Origin: Nitrososphaerota archaeon
GTDB taxonomy: Archaea > Thermoproteota > Nitrososphaeria > Nitrososphaerales > CADDZS01
Direction of reading: 5' to 3'
Assembly (NCBI GenBank): GCA_021325255.1
Contig: JAJPHP010000071.1
Coordinates: forward strand, 124,001-188,000
Length of the DNA: 64,000 bases
Shown one piece after another: positions 43,083-52,990 of the stretch. How positions within the stretch are numbered: position 1 is the first letter of the stretch; the number at the start of each line of letters is the position of its first letter. The position numbers were made by a program, and so were the translations under genes. Under the pieces are notes generated by a model, which was given only the letters and a program-made list of their open reading frames with translations, was not told the DNA's origin and did no database searches.

Positions 43083-44753
43083 CTAAGTTGACCACGACAT
43101 GCTGTACGGTCGCATCCATCCCTGCGGCCACGGAGTAAAGTTGAGTTTGCTCTTCATCACGATCGGGATGTACTCCATGTACAGTGGGATCAGCAAGCCG
43201 TTGTTCACTGCCCACTCTGCAGCGGCTTTGCCTGCGGCGTAGCGCGTCGGGTTGTCCGGTGAGGTGAAAACAGGTGTGAGCATCTGATTCGCAGTGTCCA
43301 TCAGCCCGGTTACATCTGTTGCCCCCTTCGCCTTCATGCCCGCCCACATTGAGAACGGACTGTTAGGCGACATGATGTAACCAATGTCGTCCTCCGGGTC
43401 GCCCGTCGAGTTTGACCAGTCGTTGAACAACAACGCGGCGTCCGTGCCAGTGGAGCTCCTGTAAGTGTAGTACTGCGCCTCGGTCATAGTCTGTAGGTTG
43501 ACGTTTATCCCGACGTTCTTCCACATCTGGGCGCACGCCTGGGCAATGTTGTAGTCTCCGGTGATCGCGCCGTTCGTAGTCAGGACCGGGAGATTCAGAG
43601 GGTTACTCGCGCTGTATCCAGCTGCTTGGAGCAAAGACTGGGCCTTGTTGGCGTCGAAGGCGATGTTGAAGTTTGGATCCCATGATTGGTAACCCGGCTC
43701 CTCGGGCAGCGAATCCGGCTGACCTATGCCTCCCAGAACGTTCTGCACCAAGCTGTTCCTGTCTATAGCGTAATTCAAAGCTTGCCTGACTCCCGCGTCC
43801 TTGAATGCAGGGAAGTACGGAGAAACAAACCAGCACGAGACCGCAGAGACAGAGCCCTGAGCGCCTTTCAACCCGCTGGTGCTGGAAAGTTGCTTGAATA
43901 CCGAGGTATCAATTGCCTGCGTGATGTCGGAGGTTCCCGACTGGACTTCGGAGGCTCTTGATGAGGGGTCGGTCACTTCCTTGAATATCGCATTGGGGAT
44001 TGGCGCGGCTCCCTGCCAATAGTCAGAGAATGCCTGGAGTTTCAAGATGCCGTTCTGGTGGCTGACAAACTTGTACGGCCCGCAGGAAATTGGGGCGGTT
44101 GCAAAGCCGTCTGCTCCAACTTTCTGATAGTAGGCCTTTGGAACAATGAATGCGTCGAGAAAACCAAACCAGACCGGGAAACCTGGATCAAATCTTGAGA
44201 GCTGTAGCGTGAGCGAGGTGCTGCTATTGACCGTAATATTCGTGATAATCCCCCAGACTCCCGCGTAGGCAAACCCCTGCGTTGCGGCCGTCTGCAATGA
44301 AAACGCAATGTCGTCCGCGGTCAGCTGTGTCCCGTCGTGGAACTTTACATCGCTCCTCACCGTCATGTTGATTACGGGATTGCTTGTCGGGTTCGAGCCC
44401 CACGACCAGTTTGAAACCACGCCTGGCTGGAATTGGAGATTTCTGTCCTGAAGGATAAATCTATCATAAATGGCATCCATCGGAGATTCTTGGATACCGT
44501 TGTGATTAAGGCGATACGGATGCAAATCGTTGATCTGGTACGGCCACGCAATGACAACGGTGTCATTCTTTCCGCTCGACGACGTTGAACTCAGATAGTA
44601 ATACGCGCCGGCGCCCGCCGCTGCCGCTACAACTACCCCTGCTGCCGTGTACTTGAGAAATCTTCTTCGTGAAACTTTCGACTGTTGACTAGGTGTTACA
44701 TCTTCAGGTGCTGATGAAGCTCCTGCTTCTTCGCCCGGATTTGGATTGGACAT
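43083..44753 (-). CDS. Family 5 extracellular solute-binding protein, Tat-exported
   Basis: A 556-residue binding protein. A twin-arginine motif SRRRFLKYTAAG (28-39) followed by a hydrophobic Ala/Gly segment marks Tat export and likely membrane anchoring. The SBP_bac_5 domain follows from about 65: DRFILQDRNLQFQPGVVSNW, DVKFHDGTQLTADDIAFSLQ and VRQALNYAIDRNSLVQNVLG. It delivers peptides or similar ligands to the adjacent permeases. It has no Ser/Thr stalk, unlike other binding proteins here. ATG start with a GGGAGTG Shine-Dalgarno and a TATA-like box about 29 bp upstream. Confidence 0.92.
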   Translation of the reverse strand: MSNPNPGEEAGASSAPEDVTPSQQSKVSRRRFLKYTAAGVVVAAAAGAGAYYYLSSTSSSGKNDTVVIAWPYQINDLHPYRLNHNGIQESPMDAIYDRFILQDRNLQFQPGVVSNWSWGSNPTSNPVINMTVRSDVKFHDGTQLTADDIAFSLQTAATQGFAYAGVWGIITNITVNSSTSLTLQLSRFDPGFPVWFGFLDAFIVPKAYYQKVGADGFATAPISCGPYKFVSHQNGILKLQAFSDYWQGAAPIPNAIFKEVTDPSSRASEVQSGTSDITQAIDTSVFKQLSSTSGLKGAQGSVSAVSCWFVSPYFPAFKDAGVRQALNYAIDRNSLVQNVLGGIGQPDSLPEEPGYQSWDPNFNIAFDANKAQSLLQAAGYSASNPLNLPVLTTNGAITGDYNIAQACAQMWKNVGINVNLQTMTEAQYYTYRSSTGTDAALLFNDWSNSTGDPEDDIGYIMSPNSPFSMWAGMKAKGATDVTGLMDTANQMLTPVFTSPDNPTRYAAGKAAAEWAVNNGLLIPLYMEYIPIVMKSKLNFTPWPQGWMRPYSMSWST

Positions 44754-44778
44754 TCACTCCCGCACAAAAATCAACGTC

Positions 44779-44786
44779 TATTTAAC
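44779..44786 (-). promoter_or_regulatory. TATA box of the binding protein/permease operon
   Basis: On the minus strand GGTTAAATA lies about 29 bp before the ATG at 44753. It is flanked by an A/T-rich region, as expected for an archaeal promoter. Confidence 0.45.
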
Positions 44787-44915
44787 CTTTGTAGGATTTT
44801 GGGGCAATCATTTTCGTGATATTGTGCACTAACAAGAAGAAGCAAGATTGTCAACTGTGCAAATCTGCTGCTATTTCTTTGAGCATTGAAAAGATAAGAG
44901 AAGAAAATTTCGACA

Positions 44916-45908
44916 CTATACGCGCCGAAGGTCGAGTTCCCTTCCATCAAAGAGTATGCGCGGCCTCCTGACTAGGAAATCAATGTGCAGGTCAGCTCTA
45001 TTCTTTCCCCCTATCGTGTGGTTGTCGCCAATTGCAATGTGAGCGGAGCCGAGTATTTTCTTGTCATCAAATTCTCCCCTGATCGATTTCCTCAGGTGAT
45101 TTGCCCCAAGGCCGAGCTCGCAGAGTATCTTTGAAGAAGAGCCGTGGCGATTTTCAAGTATCTCTTGCAATCTCTTCGAGAATTCCTTGCCCTCAAAACT
45201 TGAAAGCAAGCCGCCTTTGAAATGGAGAACGAGCGGAGTCTTCAGGGATCCATAGCCCATGATGGCGCCATCGATCTCGACCTCGCCCTCAGACTCTTCT
45301 TCGATGGGAGATATTGCGGCCTCGGCGTAATCTGGGACGGCTCCCCAGTCGCCAGCCCTCACGAGTATGCTCGAGAGTGGAAAAGATTTCCTACCATTTA
45401 GGGCAAGATCGAGTCGCCGTCTTCCTTTTCCCGTCACTAGCGCGACCCTGTGAGTTCGCTCGAGTAGAGCACCCAGCCTCTTCGATTTCAAGTGAATCCG
45501 CTTCAGGTCGCGCGATGATGGGGTCTCCACGAGATCTTGGGTGAGGAAGGCAACTCTCTTTCCTTCACCAACAGCAAGTGTGCGCGCGTCGGAGTGGCCG
45601 TAGGTCACGATGCGCCTCTGATTCACGCAGAAAACTGTGACATCGTTTTCCTTCATCTGAGCGGCAAGATCTTCTAGTGGCCTCTCGTCCTGATTATCCT
45701 TTGAAATCCTGTACTCTGTGACAAGGAATCCTTTCCTCTTTGCTGCCGCTTCTGCAAGTGGACGGGCGTTCTTCTCTCCCTCCGAGTCAAACGCGATCAG
45801 TATTGACCCTCTCTGCTTCATGCCCAGGCAGGTGTGCAGTATCGCCCTCGCTTTGACACTAGCAAGCCGATTCATGCGATTCGGTACTTTGTTACCCATT
45901 CTCTGCAT
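44916..45908 (-). CDS. AmpS/M29-like metallo-aminopeptidase family protein
   Basis: A 330-residue protein of the COG2309 group (M29 aminopeptidases and the related NicX-type ring-opening dioxygenases). C-terminal landmarks are ELGLGANHLRKSIRGEFDD, ILGSAHIAIGDNHTIGGKNR and ADLHIDFLVRRPRILFDG, which carry Glu/His/Asp metal ligands. The N-terminal half is diverged. Either a peptidase or a NicX-like enzyme is possible; the context of peptide and amide genes favours a hydrolase. No signal peptide. Confidence 0.75.
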   Translation of the reverse strand: MQRMGNKVPNRMNRLASVKARAILHTCLGMKQRGSILIAFDSEGEKNARPLAEAAAKRKGFLVTEYRISKDNQDERPLEDLAAQMKENDVTVFCVNQRRIVTYGHSDARTLAVGEGKRVAFLTQDLVETPSSRDLKRIHLKSKRLGALLERTHRVALVTGKGRRRLDLALNGRKSFPLSSILVRAGDWGAVPDYAEAAISPIEEESEGEVEIDGAIMGYGSLKTPLVLHFKGGLLSSFEGKEFSKRLQEILENRHGSSSKILCELGLGANHLRKSIRGEFDDKKILGSAHIAIGDNHTIGGKNRADLHIDFLVRRPRILFDGRELDLRRV

Positions 45909-46290
45909 ATAGGGAGAGGCACTTGATTGTATTGGATAAAGGCTTTTGGTTTAGCCAGACGAGCAAACAATCAAGGAAAGATGGAGGCCGACGAGTACAG
46001 AAAAAGGCTGAACATCTACAGTACGTAAAGGGAAACGCAGAGCAGCTCAGTTAGGCGATAGGACTCGGAGTCCCTAGTGAGGCTAATTGCCATGGTTTGG
46101 CCATTGATTTATTAATTCTCAATAGATGCAGCGGTCACACACGCGGGCATTCTCAAATGAAAAGTACAACCCACAGATCACTCTTTTACGCGCCCTAAGC
46201 TGCCACGCCCGCCATACGAGCGGAAAGAAATAATGTGCGTATGAAGATTTTTCTAACTGTGGTTAGGGATGTGGTACAGCGTAGAACAAA
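45909..46290. other. Intergenic region, 382 bp
   Basis: Divergent promoters are expected here. A 15-codon ORF (MEADEYRKRLNIYST, from about 45981) is followed in another frame by YVKGNAEQLS, perhaps a decayed small gene. A 13-bp palindrome-like GGACTCGGAGTCC lies at 46061-46073. GCATTCTCAAATG at about 46149 is shared with 18664. Confidence 0.4.
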
Positions 46291-47874
46291 TTGAGCGCAC
46301 GACAACCGACTTCTCCGAAACCATTTCCAATCAAGCGACCGCTTGTCAGAATTCGCCGCCCTTCCCCAGAAAAGTTGAGAGAGATTGCCCGCCAGCAGTT
46401 CATGAGCCTTACCGACGAAGAAGTCGAGGGCATCGGACTAATCTGCGACGAATTCCTCGGCGCGATTGATCAACTGGATAGAATACCAGAGCCTGTGCAG
46501 CCAGCGAGCTACCCAGACCGCGACCCCGGCCGAAGGACCGACCCATCGGAGGACCCTTACAACGTTTTCATAACAAAGTGCCTTGTCAGGGGCGCCCAAT
46601 CTGGGCCGTTGCTCGGGAAGCGCGTCGGCCTTAAAGACAACGTCTCGGTGAGAGGCGTGCGCATGACCAATGCCTCAAGGCTTGGCGAGCACTATATCCC
46701 AAACATTGACGCAACGGTGGTCACGCGGCTACTCGACGCCGGCGCGGTGATCATCGGCAAATTGAACATGGATGACTTTTCCTTTTCCGGCACCTCTGAG
46801 ACTAGCTTCTTTGGCGCTGTAAGAAATCCTGTGAACCCGGACTATTCTCCTGGCGGATCTTCCTCCGGCTCGGGAGCCGCCGTCGCGGCTGGCGCAGTTG
46901 ACATTGCGATAGGCGTTGACCAGGGAGGGAGTGCGCGAACTCCCGCGTCCTGTTGCGGCGTTGTTTCAATAAAACCTACGCATGGACTAGTCTCAAGCTA
47001 CGGAATCGCTTACATGGATTATACAATCGATCACGTGTGCCCAATTGCGCGTAGCGTTGAGGAGGTCGCCCTGACACTTCAGGTGATTGCAGGTTTCGAC
47101 GAGAAGGACCCCGAGTGGGTAAGGTCTGACGTGCACGCTGAGAGGTATCACGACCTCCTTGTCAAGTCGGACCTTGACATTTCGAAGCTCAAGGTTGGAG
47201 TGATAACGGAGTGCCTCTCGTGGAAGGGGGCCGACCCAGAGATAAAGGAGTGTTTCGGGGTTGCAACAAAGAAACTCGAAGAGCTCGGGGCCATAGTCTC
47301 AGAGATTTCAATTCCAACAATATCGCTGACGCCGGCGATCAGGATGGCGACGCTCGTCCACTCGACGGATGCGATGTTCGATTCCTGCGGCGAAGGATAC
47401 TGGCACGGCGGGGAGTACAACCCGCAGTGGAACGAGTTTGTGGGAAAGGCGAAGAAAACGATGGCTGACTACCTGCCCCCACTCTTGAAGAGCACGCTCA
47501 TACTTGGCAGATATCTACGCTCGGAATACTTTAGCGTCTACCACTCAAAGGCGATGAACCTACGCAACATTCTCTTCGAAGAAGTGGAACAGGCACTCGG
47601 GAGCTACGATGTCTTAGTCACGCCGACGAACATAGTCAAGCCTCCTATTCTGAAGGATGAGTTGCAGTTCTCGGAGGTAAGCCGGAGGGGCTTCATGCTC
47701 TCGAGTAATACGCAGGCGTTCAACATGACCGGGCATCCAGCGATTACCGTCCCGTGTGGTATGAGGGGAGGACTGCCCGTTGGGCTGCAGCTAATTGCAA
47801 AACACTGGAACGAGTCCCTTCTCTTCAAAGTGGCAAGGGCCTTCGAAAAGAGCTTTGATTGGAAAAAGATTTGA
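46291..47874 (+). CDS. Amidase signature family enzyme
   Basis: A 527-residue amidase. The Ser-cisSer-Lys triad is visible: K115 (VGLKDNVSVRG), S190/S191 (SPGGSSSGSGAAVAA) and S214 (GVDQGGSARTPASC). An N-terminal ~80-residue helical extension precedes the core. The end LQLIAKHWNESLLFKVARAF is typical. It hydrolyses an amide to acid plus ammonia or amine; substrate unknown. Closely similar to the amidase at 49092, indicating a duplication with an inverted LLM oxidoreductase gene in between. TTG start. Confidence 0.92.
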   Translation: MSARQPTSPKPFPIKRPLVRIRRPSPEKLREIARQQFMSLTDEEVEGIGLICDEFLGAIDQLDRIPEPVQPASYPDRDPGRRTDPSEDPYNVFITKCLVRGAQSGPLLGKRVGLKDNVSVRGVRMTNASRLGEHYIPNIDATVVTRLLDAGAVIIGKLNMDDFSFSGTSETSFFGAVRNPVNPDYSPGGSSSGSGAAVAAGAVDIAIGVDQGGSARTPASCCGVVSIKPTHGLVSSYGIAYMDYTIDHVCPIARSVEEVALTLQVIAGFDEKDPEWVRSDVHAERYHDLLVKSDLDISKLKVGVITECLSWKGADPEIKECFGVATKKLEELGAIVSEISIPTISLTPAIRMATLVHSTDAMFDSCGEGYWHGGEYNPQWNEFVGKAKKTMADYLPPLLKSTLILGRYLRSEYFSVYHSKAMNLRNILFEEVEQALGSYDVLVTPTNIVKPPILKDELQFSEVSRRGFMLSSNTQAFNMTGHPAITVPCGMRGGLPVGLQLIAKHWNESLLFKVARAFEKSFDWKKI

Positions 47875-47976
47875 AGCGAGTAAGTTGCTAAAAAAAGGGA
47901 GAAGTCACTACTGTTTATTTCTAAATTAATGCTACAGCTCCCGCGTAATTTTTCTTCTTATCTTCCTTTTCTGACT

Positions 47977-48939
47977 CTATCCTTTCTTTCCAAAGTCTAT
48001 AGACAACACCTTGTCGAGGTACGCTGGATCGGTTCCGATGATTGCAAGGCTCACGCCGAGCTTCTCAAGAGAGTGCAAACTATCAAAGAGTCTATCCGGC
48101 TTGCCGAAAACAACCATTGCCTCGACTATCTCTGGGGAAACCCGCTCGTAGTTCCCCTTCCTTATCTCACCTGAAATCTTTGGATCGAAACCCGATTTTT
48201 CAAGTAAGGTCTCGCCTATCCCTGGGAAGGAAAGATACCTCTCGGCAAAGGGTCGTGCTAGTTTCAACCCCTCGCGCTGATCATCCGCGGGTATGTACGT
48301 CATGTTGCACGCAATCCCAAAGGAGGAGGTCCCACTAGCTCGCGGAGTCGACGCGATGATTTTTGTTGCATGTTTTACATACTCTATTGAAGAGAAATTT
48401 GAGAGTATGATTCCGTCGCCGATCGTCGCCGCGAGTCTTATCGCCCTGTCCCTTATTCCGGGAATGTAGATGGGGAGAGCAATCCGCTTGTTTCCGCGAA
48501 GCGATTTGACGGACTTCACCTTGAAGAAATCACCTTCGAAGTTTACCTCGTTGTCTGTTGAAAGAGAGCGCACTATCTTGACGACCTCTCTGAGTCTAGC
48601 CAGAGGCGCTCTTCCGTCTAGACTTAGGGCATTCATCGTAGACGGAGACCCAGACCCCAGCCCGAGTATGAAGCGTCCTCCACACATTTCGTAGCACTGG
48701 AGTGCCGCCACTCCAAGCGCGACCGGGTGCCTGCTGTATTGATTTACCGCGCTGGTTAGGAATGTAAGATCCTTGCACCGCTGCGAGAGCGCACCGAAGG
48801 TGAGGAATACGTCAGCGCTGCAGTTCTCGAGGTCCTCGGGGAGAGAGACACCGTAGAAGCCGGCGGTGCGCGCGCTGTTGGCAAGGTCTACCATGGTTTC
48901 CAGTTCGGTCTGTCCTCTGATACTTAGGATTGGCTTCAA
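47977..48939 (-). CDS. LLM-class (luciferase-like) flavin/F420-dependent oxidoreductase
   Basis: A 320-residue TIM-barrel protein of the bacterial luciferase-like family. Landmarks: FYGVSLPEDLENCSADVFLT, TSAVNQYSRHPVALGVAALQ, GGRFILGLGSGSPS and PIYIPGIRDRAIRLAATIGD with GIILSNFSS. F420 or FMN is the expected cofactor, as in methylene-tetrahydromethanopterin reductase-like enzymes. It is convergent with the amidase at 46291 and divergent from the one at 49092. Possible roles are oxidation of an amine or heterocycle released by the amidases. Confidence 0.85.
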   Translation of the reverse strand: MKPILSIRGQTELETMVDLANSARTAGFYGVSLPEDLENCSADVFLTFGALSQRCKDLTFLTSAVNQYSRHPVALGVAALQCYEMCGGRFILGLGSGSPSTMNALSLDGRAPLARLREVVKIVRSLSTDNEVNFEGDFFKVKSVKSLRGNKRIALPIYIPGIRDRAIRLAATIGDGIILSNFSSIEYVKHATKIIASTPRASGTSSFGIACNMTYIPADDQREGLKLARPFAERYLSFPGIGETLLEKSGFDPKISGEIRKGNYERVSPEIVEAMVVFGKPDRLFDSLHSLEKLGVSLAIIGTDPAYLDKVLSIDFGKKG

Positions 48940-49091
48940 ACTGTCTTGCGAGTTCCATTCCTTCTACTCATCTAAAAAGTTCATCGCGTAAAGTTTAATC
49001 TCGCATCTTACGACCTGTTCAGAAACCGGCAATGGGGAGGATTCACTCGTGGGAAAATGCTCATTAATGGAATCCTTGATAGCGGCCTTCC

Positions 49092-50645
49092 GTGGAACCA
49101 TCAATTCTTCGCCCTAAAGGAAAGATCGAGCGCTTATCCAAGGATAAGATAAGAAAGATCGCCGAGCAAGTGTACCTGAACAACCTCCCAGATGATGAGC
49201 TCTCGGACCTCCTAGAGTTGTCTGACGGTTTGCTCGCCCAATTTGACAGGGTCGACGAGCTCTTGGAGCCCACGCCCATACTGCAGTTCCCCGAGCGATA
49301 TGACATACACAGGCCAACGCGGGAGGAGGATCCTCTGAACATCTTCATCACAAAGTGCCTTGTGAAGGGAGCTGCGAGCGGCCCGCTGAAGGGTAAGAAA
49401 GTCGGGCTAAAGGACAATATCAGCCTGAGGGGCGTTCCGATGACAAATGCCTCAAGGCTCTGCCAGGGGTACATACCAAACGTTGACGCGACGGTTGCGA
49501 CAAGATTGCTCGAGGCGGGAGCCGACATTGTAGGCAAGTTGAACATGGATGACATGTCCTTCGCCGGGACGTCCGAGTCAAGTTTCTACGGCGCAGTGAG
49601 GAGTCCTCACAATCCCGACTATTCTCCCGGCGGATCTTCCTCCGGCTCGGGGGCCGCGGTCGCAAATGGGGACGTGGACATTGCCCTGGCTGTGGATCAG
49701 GCGGGGAGCGCGCGCTGCCCCGCTGCGTGGAGCGGCGTGACCAGCATCAAGGCGACGCACGGGCTCGTGCCAACCTTTGGACTCGCATACATGGATCAGA
49801 CGATAGATTACATCTGCCCGGTGACGAGGACCGTGGCGGAACTGGCGCAAGCCCTTGAAATAATCGCTGGAGAAGACGACAAAGATCCGCAGTGGGTGAG
49901 GGGGCCGATAAAAGTCGAGCAGTACTCAAGGCACCTCACGCGCGACGTAAAGAACCTGAGGATTGGGCTGATCAAAGAGTCACTCGAGTGGGAAGGCAGC
50001 GAGCAGGATGTCAACGAGGCTGTGAGGAACGCTCTGGAGAAGATGAAGCAACTCGGTGCGTACGTCGAGGAGATTTCAATCCCCATGTTCAAGGACGCGC
50101 CAGCGATATGGACAGCTGTCCTGATTCCAGCATTTGCAGCTACCGTGGATTCAAACGGCGACGGTTACGGCCACGGCGGAATGTACAACACCCACTGGAA
50201 CGAGTTCTTTGGCAAGGCTAGGAAGACCATGAGCTCGGACTATCCTCCGCTGATTAAGCTCTCCCTGATCGTTGCAAGGTACCTCAGGGATGAGTACTTT
50301 GGCGTGCACTACTCCAAGGCGCAGAACCTGCGCAGGAAGCTCCGTGAGGAGATCGATACCTGGCTTGCAAAGTACGACGTGCTAGCGCTCCCGACAACCC
50401 CAATGAAGCCGACTAGACTTCGCTCCTCCATTTCGTTCAAGGAGATGGCAAAGACTGGAACGTTCCTAATAAACAACACTTGTGCGTTCAACATCACCGG
50501 CCACCCGGCGATTAGCATCCCATGCGCCAAGCGCGGCGAGGGACTGCCAATCGGCCTACAATTTGTCGCAAAGCACTTTGACGAGTCAATGCTCTTCCGC
50601 GTTGCCTACTCCTTCGAGCAATCCTTCGACTGGAGAAAATTGTGA
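49092..50645 (+). CDS. Amidase signature family enzyme (paralogue)
   Basis: A 517-residue amidase closely similar along its length to 46291-47874. Triad: K107 (VGLKDNISLRG), S182/S183 (SPGGSSSGSGAAVAN) and S206 (AVDQAGSARCPAAW). The nucleophile loop has AGS instead of the usual GGS, a mild deviation. Conserved GHGGxYNxxWNEFxGKA is shared by both copies. GTG start. Different substrate-pocket residues suggest divergence in specificity. Confidence 0.92.
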   Translation: MEPSILRPKGKIERLSKDKIRKIAEQVYLNNLPDDELSDLLELSDGLLAQFDRVDELLEPTPILQFPERYDIHRPTREEDPLNIFITKCLVKGAASGPLKGKKVGLKDNISLRGVPMTNASRLCQGYIPNVDATVATRLLEAGADIVGKLNMDDMSFAGTSESSFYGAVRSPHNPDYSPGGSSSGSGAAVANGDVDIALAVDQAGSARCPAAWSGVTSIKATHGLVPTFGLAYMDQTIDYICPVTRTVAELAQALEIIAGEDDKDPQWVRGPIKVEQYSRHLTRDVKNLRIGLIKESLEWEGSEQDVNEAVRNALEKMKQLGAYVEEISIPMFKDAPAIWTAVLIPAFAATVDSNGDGYGHGGMYNTHWNEFFGKARKTMSSDYPPLIKLSLIVARYLRDEYFGVHYSKAQNLRRKLREEIDTWLAKYDVLALPTTPMKPTRLRSSISFKEMAKTGTFLINNTCAFNITGHPAISIPCAKRGEGLPIGLQFVAKHFDESMLFRVAYSFEQSFDWRKL

Positions 50646-50750
50646 GAAAGGTAACTCGCCGCCAGCTGCAACTGGACTGGACACAGTATAATAACGCCAA
50701 AAAGTAGGAGAGCAATTCGCAGTATAGAGAGACGTTCGAACATTCCCTTT

Positions 50751-51662
50751 TTGGTCTCAGACATCTTTATCGGAGTAATCCTTGCGGCAGGGGCGTCCAT
50801 CGGCGTTGCGCTGACCGCGGCCCTTGGTAGCACGTCGCTCAGAAAGGAGCAGAGCTTTGGACCTGCTAGCGCCACTTTCATAGGGCTCGTCACCGGCGCG
50901 CTCATAGCGTTCTCCTCGGTCGTTCTCTCAAATCAAATTTTAGCTCTGAATAGGATTAACATCGTGATTGTGGCCATCTTTGCAATAGTTGGGGTACTTC
51001 AGAACACTCTCGCAAGGCGACTGTGGTTTGTTGCCGTGAAGAACATTGGGGCAAACCAGTCCAACACCCTCACGGCGACGGAAGGCCTTTACTCGATGAT
51101 ACTCGCGGTGCTCTTCCTCGGAGAGAGCGTCAGTCTGGTTCTAGGCGTTGGCGCAGCGCTCATACTCTTTGCGATCTTTCTGACTGAGGCGGGCTCGAGC
51201 GCGAGCCTCAGGGCGGGGAGCGCACGGCTCGGTTACACCACGGCGATGCTCGCAGCAATGTGCTACGGGGTGAGGCAGGTTCTAGTGAGTTACGGGCTGT
51301 CGCTTTTTCCATTCTTCCTGTTCTCACTCCTGATAGCTTACTGCTCAGGCCTTTTCTTCCACGTCGTCATCGAGAGGCCACAGAGAATAGCAGAGCAGCT
51401 GCGGAACACACCGCGCAGTACTTTCACAGCTTTCATAGTCATGGGCGTGCTCACCGTCATCACGCAGATGATGTCCTTCTCCTCGCTTCAACTTGCGCCG
51501 GTAGTTTTCTTTGCGCCACTGTTCTCCAGCTATCCGATTTTCACGGTTTTGCTTACGAGGCTCAGGGCCAGCGGATATGAGGTCTTTGGGCCGCGCACGA
51601 TTATCAGCGTGTCGATGGTCGTGGTGGGAGCGGTGCTTGTCTCAATCGCGTCCGTGCTCTGA
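50751..51662 (+). CDS. EamA/DMT-family transporter
   Basis: A 303-residue membrane protein with ten predicted helices in two EamA-like halves (GVILAAGASIGVALTAALGS at the start; LYSMILAVLFLGESVSLVLG at the end of the first half; second half ending FGPRTIISVSMVVVGAVLVS). The family exports or imports amino acids, nucleotides or other metabolites. It follows the amidase gene by 105 bp on the same strand and may move its substrate or product. TTG start. Confidence 0.85.
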   Translation: MVSDIFIGVILAAGASIGVALTAALGSTSLRKEQSFGPASATFIGLVTGALIAFSSVVLSNQILALNRINIVIVAIFAIVGVLQNTLARRLWFVAVKNIGANQSNTLTATEGLYSMILAVLFLGESVSLVLGVGAALILFAIFLTEAGSSASLRAGSARLGYTTAMLAAMCYGVRQVLVSYGLSLFPFFLFSLLIAYCSGLFFHVVIERPQRIAEQLRNTPRSTFTAFIVMGVLTVITQMMSFSSLQLAPVVFFAPLFSSYPIFTVLLTRLRASGYEVFGPRTIISVSMVVVGAVLVSIASVL

Positions 51663-51673
51663 GCAAATGATTT

Positions 51674-52861
51674 TCAGATTACTCCCTGCTCTCTGAATTG
51701 CTTGATTTCTGACTCAGAGTATCCCAGTTCAATCAGTACCTGATCGCTATGCTGCCCTAACGATGGTACCTTCTGTCTTTCCTCATTGGCAGCCTTGCGT
51801 CCGAACATTGTCCTGAGCGGACTTGACGTCACTCTGAACTCCCTTTCGCCAACACCAGAATACTCTGCGTCCACGACCAACCCCCTCTGCCTGAGTGATT
51901 GATCCTCGAGGAGCTTGTCCACAGTATTCACTGGGGCGCACGGAACGCCGATTGCTGCGAGCTCCCTCACAAGTGATTCATTGTCCCAGCTCGATGTGGC
52001 CTCATCTATTAGGGCGGCAAGCTCCTTCATGTTCTTCACCCTGCTTTCGTTGGTCGAGAAGCGGGCATCTGAGGTAAGGTGATCTAGCTTCAGAACCGAG
52101 CACAATTTTCTGAAAAAGTCGTCGTTTGAGGCGCCTATGAACGCGTATCCATTTGTAGTCTTGAAAACCTGGTACGGCGCAAGAGCGGGCCACGTGTTCC
52201 CCATCCTCTGCGGTACTCTTCCCGTGATCGAGGCATACGAGGCCCAGTAGTTGACAAGGCTCGCGGCCGAGTCAAACAGAGAAATGTCGACAAACTTCCC
52301 CTCGCCCGTCCTTTCACGCTCTAGAAGCGCGACGAGTATCCCACACACGGCATACGTCCCAGCGCTGAGATCGACTATCGAAGTCCCGACCCTCAACGGA
52401 GGGCGATCGGGCTCGCCAGTGATTGTCATGATGCCCGCCATCGCCTGAAGGGCCGCATCCCACGCGGGCCTGTCCTTGTAGGGACTGTCCTTTCCAAATC
52501 CGGAGATTGAGCAATAGACAATCCTTGGATTCACTTTTCTGACTGCTTCATAGCCAAGGCCGAGCTTTTCCAAAAGTCCGGGAGTGAAATTCTCCACCAG
52601 AACGTCACACGAAGCTGCGAGCTTTAGAGCGATCTCCCTCCCCTTCTCGCTCTTCAGGTTCAGAGTGACGCTCCTCTTGCCGCGATTTTCGCTGACAAAG
52701 ACCGCGCTCCCAAAGTAGGGATACTTTCTCGCCGGGTCGCCCCCACTGGTCGGGTTTTCAATCTTCGTCACCTGCGCCCCAAGGTCGATGAGGAGCTCGG
52801 TGCTCCAAGGGCCGGCTATCTGGTGGGTTATGTCAAGAACCTTGATTCCGTTTAAGCTCAA
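51674..52861 (-). CDS. Class III CoA-transferase (CaiB/BaiF family)
   Basis: A 395-residue CoA-transferase: GIKVLDITHQIAGPWSTELL, LGAQVTKIENPTSGGDPAR, SENRGKRSVTLNLKSEKGRE, DVLVENFTPGLLEKLGLGYE and the likely catalytic Asp in RPAWDAALQAMAG. C-terminal LGQHSDQVLIELGYSESEI is typical. It moves CoA between carboxylic acids. Here it could activate an acid released by the amidases or hydantoinases (inference). Convergent with the DMT gene. Confidence 0.92.
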   Translation of the reverse strand: MSLNGIKVLDITHQIAGPWSTELLIDLGAQVTKIENPTSGGDPARKYPYFGSAVFVSENRGKRSVTLNLKSEKGREIALKLAASCDVLVENFTPGLLEKLGLGYEAVRKVNPRIVYCSISGFGKDSPYKDRPAWDAALQAMAGIMTITGEPDRPPLRVGTSIVDLSAGTYAVCGILVALLERERTGEGKFVDISLFDSAASLVNYWASYASITGRVPQRMGNTWPALAPYQVFKTTNGYAFIGASNDDFFRKLCSVLKLDHLTSDARFSTNESRVKNMKELAALIDEATSSWDNESLVRELAAIGVPCAPVNTVDKLLEDQSLRQRGLVVDAEYSGVGEREFRVTSSPLRTMFGRKAANEERQKVPSLGQHSDQVLIELGYSESEIKQFREQGVI

Positions 52862-52990
52862 AAAAGAAAATCCCCAGCGACGAGTGCGTAAAGCCTTCCT
52901 CGCCTACGGGTTTCTTATAGTTTGACGGTGCCGATCGGAAGCGTACAAAGCCTCTCCGTGCAATCTAATCTTAAATAACGAAAAGAGAGT

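Noticed and set aside
44384..44397. GGGTTCGAGCCCC resembling a tRNA T-arm
   Set aside because: It lies within the well-supported binding-protein gene at 43083-44753 and has no other tRNA arms around it.
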